From contig JAFGCA010000534.1 in NCBI GenBank assembly GCA_016932895.1, positions 1 to 5,154 of the forward strand: a stretch of 5,154 nt of DNA, read 5' to 3'. The DNA comes from Sedimentisphaerales bacterium (GTDB lineage: Bacteria > Planctomycetota > Phycisphaerae > Sedimentisphaerales > SG8-4). A program made the translations under genes and the position numbers. A model generated the notes under the pieces. The model worked only from the letters and a program-made list of their open reading frames with translations, searched no databases and was not told the origin of the DNA. Shown here piece after piece: positions 1-5,154 of the stretch (position 1 is the stretch's first letter; every line of letters starts with the position of its first letter).

Positions 1-1065
1 GCTGTCCTCGTAGTCGTAAAGAACGCGCTCCGTTCGTGCGATCAGGCCGTTCTCCATATCTTGTTTCTGGTGGGAGACGCGTCGGGCCGCCGCCCGGGCC
101 TGCAACTCGGCGGCTCCGTAGCTCTTGCGCCAAATCGGCAGGTTCATGCTGAACATCAGGATCACGGGGTCCTTGCCGCTGTCGGCGACCCCCGGCATGA
201 TGGCGTCTCCGGTGTCGATCCAGTCGACCCCAAGGCCCAGGTCGGGGTAGAATCTCTTCTTCGCCAATTCGATGCGGCTTCGCGCGCTCTCAATGTCGAA
301 ATCCATCGCCTGCAACTCGGGATTCTGCTGCCGCAGTACCGCGAACAACTCGGCTCGATCCACGTCCGCAGGCGAGGCAAGTCGCTGCTTGGGCCAGGGT
401 AACGTGCTTGCATTGGGACGGTTCAAAACGGCATTGAGCCGCGCGACGATGGGCGTCTGGAGTTCTTCCAGGGTCTTGAGCTTGTCGTCCAATGTCGCCA
501 GTTCCACCTGGGCCCGGATGATGTCCGGATGCCCGGCCGTGGCGGTGACATATTTATTGCGGACCACCTCTTCAAAATGCCTGACCAGATCGAGATCGTC
601 CCGCGCGATCTCAATAGCCCGCTGCAGATAGACGTACTCGCAGAAGGTATCCTTGACGTCGTAGAACAACTGGAGCTTCTTCGCCTCGTAGCGTTTCTGT
701 GCGGCCTTGGCCGCTGCGGCCGCGGCGTCGGTGCGCGCCTCGATCGTCCCGAACCACGGGAACACCTGCGTGACACTGACGCGCTGCCTCTGCGGACCGA
801 CGCGTGTCTCCACCTCTTGGATGAAGTAGCTATAGGTAAAACGCGGATCGGGCAATGCCTTGGCCTGGAGGACTTGCTGCAATTGAGCCTTCCACTCTTC
901 AAAGGCAGCTTGCAGGCCGGAATTGTGGAGAGCCGCGTAGCGCAAATAGTCCGGCAACATTTCGAGGTCATTGGCATCCCCGGCAGAGCCCTCTGCCCAA
1001 CTCACGGAGCCGACGATGCCGATGAGGACCAACGCTGCGACTCTTTGCGTCCAACGGTTTCTCAT
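1..1065 (-). CDS. TolC-family outer-membrane efflux protein, N-terminal 355 residues (3' end beyond left edge)
   Basis: Outer-membrane channel component of a tripartite efflux pump or type I secretion system, expected to sit as a trimer in the outer membrane and span the periplasm. The frame is open from the ATG at 1063-1065 to base 1 with no stop, so the C-terminus is missing. Residues 1-24 look like a Sec signal peptide: Arg-rich start, hydrophobic core AALVLIGIVG, likely cleavage after SWA. Two OEP-type repeats are visible, about residues 36-215 and 235-355. Both have long Ala/Gln/Glu/Leu-rich helices (e.g. 110-170, 178-215, 250-272) alternating with beta-like segments: RFTYSYF and VSVTQVFPWFG in the first, DLGLGVDW and VILMFSMNLPIW in the second. 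Family members are usually about 420-480 residues, so roughly 70-120 are lost. The start is supported by the signal peptide and a GAGGT 5 bases upstream; Met36 would remove the signal. Substrate cannot be told. Relatives often pair with RND pumps of the Cus/Czc type, but no partner is in view. Confidence 0.88.
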   Translation of the reverse strand, partial: MRNRWTQRVAALVLIGIVGSVSWAEGSAGDANDLEMLPDYLRYAALHNSGLQAAFEEWKAQLQQVLQAKALPDPRFTYSYFIQEVETRVGPQRQRVSVTQVFPWFGTIEARTDAAAAAAKAAQKRYEAKKLQLFYDVKDTFCEYVYLQRAIEIARDDLDLVRHFEEVVRNKYVTATAGHPDIIRAQVELATLDDKLKTLEELQTPIVARLNAVLNRPNASTLPWPKQRLASPADVDRAELFAVLRQQNPELQAMDFDIESARSRIELAKKRFYPDLGLGVDWIDTGDAIMPGVADSGKDPVILMFSMNLPIWRKSYGAAELQARAAARRVSHQKQDMENGLIARTERVLYDYEDS

Positions 1066-1070
1066 GCAAA

Positions 1071-1075
1071 ACCTC
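1071..1075 (-). promoter_or_regulatory. Ribosome binding site of the TolC-family gene
   Basis: On the minus strand GAGGT stands 5 bases before the ATG at 1065. It supports that start over the downstream in-frame Met36, which would lose the signal peptide. It lies in the 43-base gap after the thioredoxin-like gene, where I see no terminator-like hairpin. Confidence 0.55.
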
Positions 1076-1108
1076 GTTCTCCAAACAACAGACGTAGCCA
1101 ACGACGGA

Positions 1109-1684
1109 CTATGCGTACTCCGGCTTGCGGCCCGCCTTCCACTTGATGCTGCAACCCATGCTGGGCTTCTGCGGCTCCGGAACGGGTCGGCCCGCCAGCA
1201 CTGCGTCCAACGCCGCCCGCAGGTCCGCTCCATCAACCGGATCGTCACTGCCGGGCCGGCTGTCATCCATCTGCCCACGATACACCAGGGCGCGCGCCGG
1301 GTCGAAGAGGAAGAAATCGGGAGTACAGGCCGCGTGGTAGGCCCTGGCGACCTCTTGCGTCTCGTCGTAGAGATACGGAAAAGAGAAGCCTTTCTCGCGC
1401 GCCACCTGTGCCATCAACTCAGGCCTGTCGTCAGGATAGTCATCCACGTCGTTGGAGTTGATCGCCACGGCCGCAACGCCCTTGTCCCGGTATTCCTTGG
1501 CCAACCTGACAAACCCGCCCAGGATGTGCTTGACGAAGGGACAATGATTGCACATGAACACGACGAGAAGTGCCTTGGCGTCGCTGAAATCCGAGATGGA
1601 CACCGTCCGACCTTTGGTGTCAGGCAAACTGAAAGCGGGCGCCTTCGTCCCTAACGGCAACATCGTCGAAGTTGTCGCAGCCAT
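1109..1684 (-). CDS. Thioredoxin-fold redoxin (AhpC/TSA-like, PRX_like1 type)
   Basis: A 191-residue thioredoxin-fold protein, probably a cytoplasmic thiol oxidoreductase; no signal peptide or membrane segment is visible. The N-terminal LGTKAPAFSLPDTKG stretch (11-25) is typical of the AhpC/TSA-redoxin family. The active-site region is CNHCPF at 45-50, giving a C-x-x-C pair (Cys45, Cys48) at the end of the strand ALLVVFM. The expected cis-proline is Pro122 in CTPDFFLFD. The C-terminal PSMGCSIKWK and the ending KPEYA are features I know from small 'thioredoxin family protein' homologues of about 180-200 residues, so the gene looks complete. Members of this group are usually not classical peroxiredoxins, because the CxxC replaces the peroxidatic Cys context; the substrate is unknown. 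Two further cysteines, Cys120 and Cys178, lie outside the active-site motif. The ATG has a near-perfect GGGAGGT 5 bases upstream. The dehydrogenase ends 92 bases upstream and the TolC-family gene starts 43 bases downstream, which suggests a shared transcript with the latter. Family call is firm, role is not. Confidence 0.9.
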   Translation of the reverse strand: MAATTSTMLPLGTKAPAFSLPDTKGRTVSISDFSDAKALLVVFMCNHCPFVKHILGGFVRLAKEYRDKGVAAVAINSNDVDDYPDDRPELMAQVAREKGFSFPYLYDETQEVARAYHAACTPDFFLFDPARALVYRGQMDDSRPGSDDPVDGADLRAALDAVLAGRPVPEPQKPSMGCSIKWKAGRKPEYA

Positions 1685-1689
1685 TGAAT

Positions 1690-1696
1690 ACCTCCC
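1690..1696 (-). promoter_or_regulatory. Strong ribosome binding site of the thioredoxin-like gene
   Basis: GGGAGGT on the minus strand, 5 bases before the ATG at 1684, preceded by AAA. It is the closest match to the Shine-Dalgarno consensus in the window and fixes the start of the gene. Confidence 0.75.
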
Positions 1697-1776
1697 TTTC
1701 TGCGGAGAATCGCCACACGTTGACTTCTGACTATATGCGGTTGCCGCCCGAATGTTCTGTCAAATCCCGGTTCCCG

Positions 1777-2811
1777 TCAGTCCGAGACCTTCAAGACGAT
1801 CTTGCCCAACTGCTTGCCCGCCTCCATCTTCTTCGTCGCCTCCTGCACCTTTGCCAGCGGAAAGACCTCGTCAACCACGGGTCTGAGCTTGGCGACCTTC
1901 ACCGCTTTGAGCATCTGACGCAGGTCTCCAGCCGATCCCAAGGTCGAACCCATGATCGTCAACTGGTTCCAGTAGACCGCTTGCAGGTTCGTTTCCGCCA
2001 GCGCCCCGGTCGTGATGCCGCAAAGCACGATCCTGCCGCCTTTGTGCACCACGGACAGGTCGATCGGCCACGTCGCAGCCCCCACGGCGTCGATCACCAC
2101 GTCGACTCCCTGCCCGGCGGTGATCTGCTGGGCACGTTCGGCGACATTTTCTTTCTGGTAGTTGATGGTGTAATCGGCGCCCAGTTTCTTTGCCTGCACC
2201 AGTTTCTCATCCGACGACGACGTCACGATGACCTCGGCGCCGGCGCTCTTGGCTAACTGCAGGGCACAGACAGCGACGCCGCCACCGATGCCATGGATCA
2301 AAATGCAGTCTCCCGGCTTCACCTCGGCCCGCGTCATCAGCATCCGCCAGGCCGTCAGGTAGGCCAGGACGAAGCCACCGGCCTCTTCGTTGCTCAGGTG
2401 GGCCGGTTTGGGATAGACATTGCCCGCCGGCACGGCGATCTTCTCGGCAAACGTGCCGGACCGGTTGAGCCCGACGATGCCAAACGACGCACAGAGACTC
2501 CGCTGCCCCTGCTCGCAGAAGGCGCAATGTCCGCAGCTCAAGCCCGGATAAACCACGACCTCGTCGCCGGCCGTGACGTTCTTGACCTGCACACCGACGG
2601 CCTGCACCACACCCACTGCGTCCGAGCCCAACACGTGCGGCATCTTCAACGTCGCGCCGGGCCGACCCTTGCGCACCCAAATGTCCAGATGATTCAGACC
2701 GGCACACAGGACCTTCAACACGACTTCGTCGGCCGCGGGTTTCGGCTCGGGAACATCCTCGACGCGTAGGACGTCCACCCCTCCGTGTTCGTGAAAGACT
2801 GCTGCTCTCAT
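1777..2811 (-). CDS. Medium-chain dehydrogenase/reductase, quinone-oxidoreductase-like, with structural zinc site only
   Basis: A 344-residue cytoplasmic NAD(P)H-dependent oxidoreductase of the MDR superfamily, of usual length. The N-terminal GroES-like domain covers about residues 1-130 and includes the structural zinc motif C-x2-C-x2-C-x7-C (Cys93, 96, 99, 107). The catalytic zinc ligands of classical alcohol dehydrogenases are missing: the Cys of 'GVCHTD' is Asn40 in AGLNHLD, and the 'GHE' motif reads GSD (62-64). The Rossmann domain follows, with HGIGGGV at 173-179 and the strand VIVTSSSDEK at 194-203. No acidic residue ends that strand, which hints at NADPH over NADH (inference). The C-terminal GKIVLKV is typical of quinone-oxidoreductase-like members. 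The chosen ATG at 2809-2811 begins MRAAVFHEHGG, the family's normal start, with GAGGGG 8 bases upstream. An in-frame TTG at 2865 would add 18 residues unlike the family and is rejected. Substrate is unknown; quinone or enone/acrylyl-type reduction is more likely than zinc-dependent alcohol oxidation. Confidence 0.9.
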   Translation of the reverse strand: MRAAVFHEHGGVDVLRVEDVPEPKPAADEVVLKVLCAGLNHLDIWVRKGRPGATLKMPHVLGSDAVGVVQAVGVQVKNVTAGDEVVVYPGLSCGHCAFCEQGQRSLCASFGIVGLNRSGTFAEKIAVPAGNVYPKPAHLSNEEAGGFVLAYLTAWRMLMTRAEVKPGDCILIHGIGGGVAVCALQLAKSAGAEVIVTSSSDEKLVQAKKLGADYTINYQKENVAERAQQITAGQGVDVVIDAVGAATWPIDLSVVHKGGRIVLCGITTGALAETNLQAVYWNQLTIMGSTLGSAGDLRQMLKAVKVAKLRPVVDEVFPLAKVQEATKKMEAGKQLGKIVLKVSD

Positions 2812-2819
2812 GATCGTAT

Positions 2820-2825
2820 CCCCTC
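2820..2825 (-). promoter_or_regulatory. Ribosome binding site that decides the dehydrogenase start
   Basis: GAGGGG on the minus strand, 8 bases before the ATG at 2811. It supports this start against the longer in-frame TTG at 2865, whose extra residues do not resemble an MDR N-terminus. Confidence 0.65.
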
Positions 2826-2847
2826 GAAATCGCCTTCGTCCGGGATC

Positions 2848-2872
2848 CGGCGCGCAGACGCTCAACGCGCCG
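2848..2872 (-). repeat. GC-only inverted repeat in the leader of the dehydrogenase gene
   Basis: On the minus strand CGGCGCG pairs perfectly with CGCGCCG across an 11-base loop, a 7-bp stem made only of G-C pairs, ending 36 bases before the ATG at 2811. No run of T follows the stem on this strand, so it is not a standard intrinsic terminator. It could be a leader hairpin, an operator, or chance in GC-rich DNA. It lies in the 149-base gap between the propeller stop (2961) and the dehydrogenase start, the widest gap in the window; I found no convincing promoter there. Confidence 0.35.
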
Positions 2873-2960
2873 TTAGTTGAACACAGTGAGCGTAGCAGCG
2901 CCTACTGCCGGCGTCGCCAAGGAATTGCCTCGATTGGCGGCCGTGGAATCCCCGGTCCGA

Positions 2961-4256
2961 TCAGGGCGTCTTGACGTCGTAGCAGAACAGAACGTCGGCG
3001 TGGCGCAGGTAGAGCTTCCCATCCGAGATGACGGGATAGGCCCACGCCTTGCCTTCGGCGCCGGGGCGCGACGGGAGTTTGAACGAGCCCTTGAGACTGT
3101 ACTTCTGGGGTGTTGCCTCTACCAGCGCGACGCTGCCATCCTCATAGAGGAAGTAGAGGTAACCGTCGGCGTACAGGACGCATCCCGAGCCGCCGCCGGG
3201 CTGGTTCGCCTCGTGCCACAGGACTTTGCCGGTCTGCATATCGACGCAGATGGGCTCGCCTTTGTTGTGGTTGTGCCCACCGTAGATGCAGTTGCCGACC
3301 TTGACGAACCCGCCGTGATGGTTCTGAAAGGTGTCCTTGTCGAGCCAGTAGACTTCCTCGGCCTTGACACCCGTCCCATCGGCCACCAGCCTGAGCAGGG
3401 CTGCTCCGGTATTGTAGGCGGTCGATGTGAATACATAATCGCCGTCGACAACGGGCATCGGGATGTTCGCGACGCCGTTGGCTACGCGATTGTAACCCCA
3501 GAGGAACTTGCCGTCAGCAGCCACGGCACCGATCAGCCCTTCGTTGGTCAGTTGGACATACTGTTTCACACCGGCGCCGTGGCTGATGACGATAGAAGAA
3601 TAGCCGGCCTCGTTCTTGCCGTTGGGTCCGATATCGGGCATCGGCGTCCGCCAGATCACGTCGCCGGTCTTCTTATTGAGCGCTGCGAGTGCAGCCGCGT
3701 GCCCGCCGGGCGTACAGACGAGCCGGTCGCCATCAATGAGGGGCGACTCACTGAATTTCCACGTAGGGTTGTTCGCGCCGCCCAGATCGGTCAGAAGGTT
3801 CTTTCTCCAAACGATGGTCCCCTTGTCCGCTGTGACACAGACAACGTCGCCGCTGGTGCCGATAGCATACACAAAGCCACCTTCAACCGTCGGCGTACAG
3901 CGAGGTCCGTCCTGATGTGACAGCCCGACTTTGGCAGCCCAGATTTCTTTCCGTGTGCCGAGGTCATAGGCATAGACGAACTGGGCCTTCCCACCGTCCG
4001 CTTTCCGGTCGCCCATGGAGTAGAGCTTGCCACCGCTGATGGCGACCGTCGAGTAGCCTGTCCCGAGCCCTGACATCTCCCACAGCAGTTTTGGGCCGCC
4101 CGCAGGCCACTGCTTCAGCAGCCCGGTCTCCCGGCAGACCCCGTCGCGGTTGGCGCCGCGGAACTGAGGCCAGTCCTCCGCCACCGCCAGACCGCTGCAG
4201 ACCAGCACTAACAAACACATCCCCACGCGTCGGTATACTCTCGTCGCCACAGACAT
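2961..4256 (-). CDS. Secreted PQQ-like beta-propeller repeat protein
   Basis: A 431-residue exported protein of the PQQ_2 / WD40-like propeller class. Residues 1-26 form a Sec signal peptide (Arg-rich start, core CLLVLVCSGLAV, likely cleavage after AVA). No lipobox fits, since the residue before Cys20 is Val. The mature protein opens with EDWPQFRGANRDG, a signature common in planctomycete propeller proteins. Blade repeats of the form 'D..TG...W' recur at Trp59, 106 (LGTRKEIW), 150 (DKGTIVW), 202 (KKTGDVIW), 253 (ADGKFLW), 304 (VYW) and 347 (MQTGKVLW), with a last blade to CYDVKTP, so about 7-8 blades. Such proteins share the PQQ-dehydrogenase fold but this one gives no sign of catalytic PQQ binding; binding or scaffold roles are possible and the true function is unknown. 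A His-rich loop lies at residues 313-330. The start is fixed by the signal peptide and an AGGGGG 7 bases upstream. It follows a paralogous propeller gene by 78 bases, probably in one transcript. Confidence 0.92.
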   Translation of the reverse strand: MSVATRVYRRVGMCLLVLVCSGLAVAEDWPQFRGANRDGVCRETGLLKQWPAGGPKLLWEMSGLGTGYSTVAISGGKLYSMGDRKADGGKAQFVYAYDLGTRKEIWAAKVGLSHQDGPRCTPTVEGGFVYAIGTSGDVVCVTADKGTIVWRKNLLTDLGGANNPTWKFSESPLIDGDRLVCTPGGHAAALAALNKKTGDVIWRTPMPDIGPNGKNEAGYSSIVISHGAGVKQYVQLTNEGLIGAVAADGKFLWGYNRVANGVANIPMPVVDGDYVFTSTAYNTGAALLRLVADGTGVKAEEVYWLDKDTFQNHHGGFVKVGNCIYGGHNHNKGEPICVDMQTGKVLWHEANQPGGGSGCVLYADGYLYFLYEDGSVALVEATPQKYSLKGSFKLPSRPGAEGKAWAYPVISDGKLYLRHADVLFCYDVKTP

Positions 4257-4263
4257 AGTAGCA

Positions 4264-4269
4264 CCCCCT
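4264..4269 (-). promoter_or_regulatory. Ribosome binding site of the secreted propeller gene
   Basis: AGGGGG on the minus strand, 7 bases before the ATG at 4256. It agrees with the signal peptide in fixing this start, within the 78-base gap after the upstream propeller gene. Confidence 0.6.
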
Positions 4270-4334
4270 GTGAAAAAGCTCCCATTTTCATGTCAAACAC
4301 GATGCCCCACTGAGCCGCTCGGAGCCCGCCGCGA

Positions 4335-5154
4335 TCAACCCTTGTCGCGGACATCGACGCACACCAGGTCGCCGGCCGCGTTGCGAGCATAAATCCTGCC
4401 GCCGGCCAGGACGGGAACGGTCCAGCATTTGCCCTTGAGAATCTCGGCCGAGGCCAATTCCTTGTACCCATCGGGCGACGCCTCGACAATGGCGAGTTTG
4501 CCCGCCTCACCCAGAACGATCAGCTTGCCACCGGCCAGCATGAGCGAACCGGTCCCGAGGCCCGCCTGCGCCCATTTGACTTGCCCGGCCTTCAGGTCCA
4601 TGCACGTCAGCTTGCCCGAGCCGCCCACTTGGCCGTCGAAGCCATACAGGTAGCCATCCCAAAGGACCGAGCAGTTGCACTGGTTGCGCATGTTCTTGTT
4701 GCTGTAAAGCTCTTTGACGCCGTCGGCAGTGACCTGCAACAGAGCGCAACCTTTGTTGTAGCCCGACGAGATGAAGACCGTGTCACCGGCGACGATGGGG
4801 TCGGCGGCATTGATATCATAGCTCGTTTTCCACTCGTGCTGCCAGAGGACTTTGCCGGTTGCCGCTTCGATGCAGAAGAGATCGCTGCATCCAAACAAAG
4901 CAACGCACTTCTTGCCGCCGAAGGTCAGAGGCACCGCGGTAGCGTAACCGGCGGCGCTGGTCCCGCTCTTCCAGGCGACGCTGCCATCGGCCTTGTTCAA
5001 AGCCACGCCGGCGGCGCCCGCGTTGAGAATCACCAGATCGTCGACAATCACCGGTGAGCCCGAGAAAAACCACGTCGGCGCTTTGAGCTTCAGCTCCTTC
5101 ACAGGATTCTTGTGCCAAACGACTTCCCCGGTGCCGGCGTCGAGCCGTAAGGCA
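4335..5154 (-). CDS. PQQ-like beta-propeller repeat protein, C-terminal 272 residues (5' end beyond right edge)
   Basis: The C-terminal part of a second PQQ_2-type propeller protein. The frame stays open to the right edge: upstream of a GTG at 5102 it continues as LRLDAGTGEVVWHKNP, itself a blade repeat, so that GTG is an internal Val and the real start lies outside the window. Blade repeats are seen at fragment residues 5-13 (DAGTGEVVW), 53-61 (NKADGSVAW), 96-104 (EAATGKVLW) and 186-194 (DLKAGQVKW), ending in CVDVRDKG and TGA. It matches the C-terminal half of the downstream propeller closely in layout: SSGYNKGCALLQV against TAYNTGAALLRL, and CWTVPVLAGGRIY against AWAYPVISDGKLY. It is therefore a tandem paralogue. 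It is probably exported like its neighbour, but its N-terminus is not visible. A Cys-x-Cys (fragment residues 159 and 161) stands where the neighbour has His-His. Ligand and role are unknown. Confidence 0.88.
   Translation of the reverse strand, partial: ALRLDAGTGEVVWHKNPVKELKLKAPTWFFSGSPVIVDDLVILNAGAAGVALNKADGSVAWKSGTSAAGYATAVPLTFGGKKCVALFGCSDLFCIEAATGKVLWQHEWKTSYDINAADPIVAGDTVFISSGYNKGCALLQVTADGVKELYSNKNMRNQCNCSVLWDGYLYGFDGQVGGSGKLTCMDLKAGQVKWAQAGLGTGSLMLAGGKLIVLGEAGKLAIVEASPDGYKELASAEILKGKCWTVPVLAGGRIYARNAAGDLVCVDVRDKG

Noticed and set aside
423..977. Minus-strand open frame of 184 codons
   Set aside because: Its translation is dominated by Arg and Ser and it lies in another frame inside the TolC-family gene, which has a signal peptide and recognisable repeats.
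529..1146. Plus-strand open frame of 205 codons
   Set aside because: Antisense shadow of the TolC-family gene; no family features and no ribosome binding site that stands out.
1730..1763. Possible promoter for the thioredoxin-like gene: TTGACA (1763-1758) and TATAGT (1735-1730) on the minus strand
   Set aside because: Both hexamers are good, but the spacer is 22 bases against the usual 16-18, and no better -35 lies at the right distance from TATAGT. Possible, but not supported enough to list.
1672..2256. Plus-strand open frame of 194 codons
   Set aside because: Antisense to the well-supported dehydrogenase; the sequence is rich in His, Arg and Gln as expected of a shadow frame.
2812..2865. 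N-terminal extension of the dehydrogenase from an in-frame TTG
   Set aside because: The added 18 residues do not look like an MDR N-terminus, and the ribosome binding site at 2820-2825 is placed for the ATG at 2811.
2915..2939. Inverted repeat CGCCAA/TTGGCG 21 bases after the propeller stop codon, as a terminator
   Set aside because: Only 6 bp with a 13-base loop and no T-run after it, so too weak to call a terminator.
2877..3920. Long plus-strand open frame of 347 codons opposite the secreted propeller gene
   Set aside because: It is the codon-aligned antisense of a clear gene with signal peptide and blade repeats. High GC at third positions removes stops from this frame, and the translation resembles no family I know.
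4291..4296. TTGACA on the minus strand upstream of the secreted propeller gene
   Set aside because: No matching -10 element at the right distance; any -10 would fall on the ribosome binding site and leave no room for a leader.
2961..5154. Reading the propeller genes as catalytic PQQ-dependent alcohol or glucose dehydrogenases
   Set aside because: Only the generic blade repeat is visible; no recognisable cofactor or catalytic motif of those enzymes is seen, and the complete protein is shorter than PQQ alcohol dehydrogenases.

Overview
All five genes lie on the minus strand, so transcription runs from the right edge to the left. In transcription order they are: the C-terminal part of a PQQ-like beta-propeller protein (runs off the right edge); a complete secreted PQQ-like beta-propeller protein that is its paralogue; a medium-chain zinc-type dehydrogenase/quinone-reductase-like protein; a thioredoxin-fold protein with a CNHCP motif; and a TolC-family outer-membrane efflux protein cut by the left edge. 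The gaps are 78, 149, 92 and 43 bases. No stretch longer than 149 bases lacks a gene, and I saw no tRNA, rRNA, CRISPR array or insertion sequence.

The organism is probably a member of Planctomycetota or a near relative. This is inferred from the 'DWPQFRG.NRDG' start of the mature propeller protein, which is very common in that phylum, from the tandem PQQ-like propellers, and from the high GC content. The TolC-family protein implies a Gram-negative (diderm) envelope. No phylogenetic marker gene is present, so this is a lean and not a proof.

How the genes work together is only partly visible. The two propellers are the same kind of protein and probably arose by duplication; the complete one is exported. 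The thioredoxin-like gene and the TolC-family gene are close enough (43 bases) to be co-transcribed, and the rest of an efflux system may lie beyond the left edge. The dehydrogenase has its own good ribosome binding site in the widest gap and no obvious functional link to its neighbours. The TolC-family reading frame is open from its ATG to base 1.

I do not see a convincing previously undescribed system here. The points most worth a second look are the paired propellers with differing His-rich and Cys-rich loops, and the dehydrogenase that keeps a structural zinc site but lacks catalytic zinc ligands.
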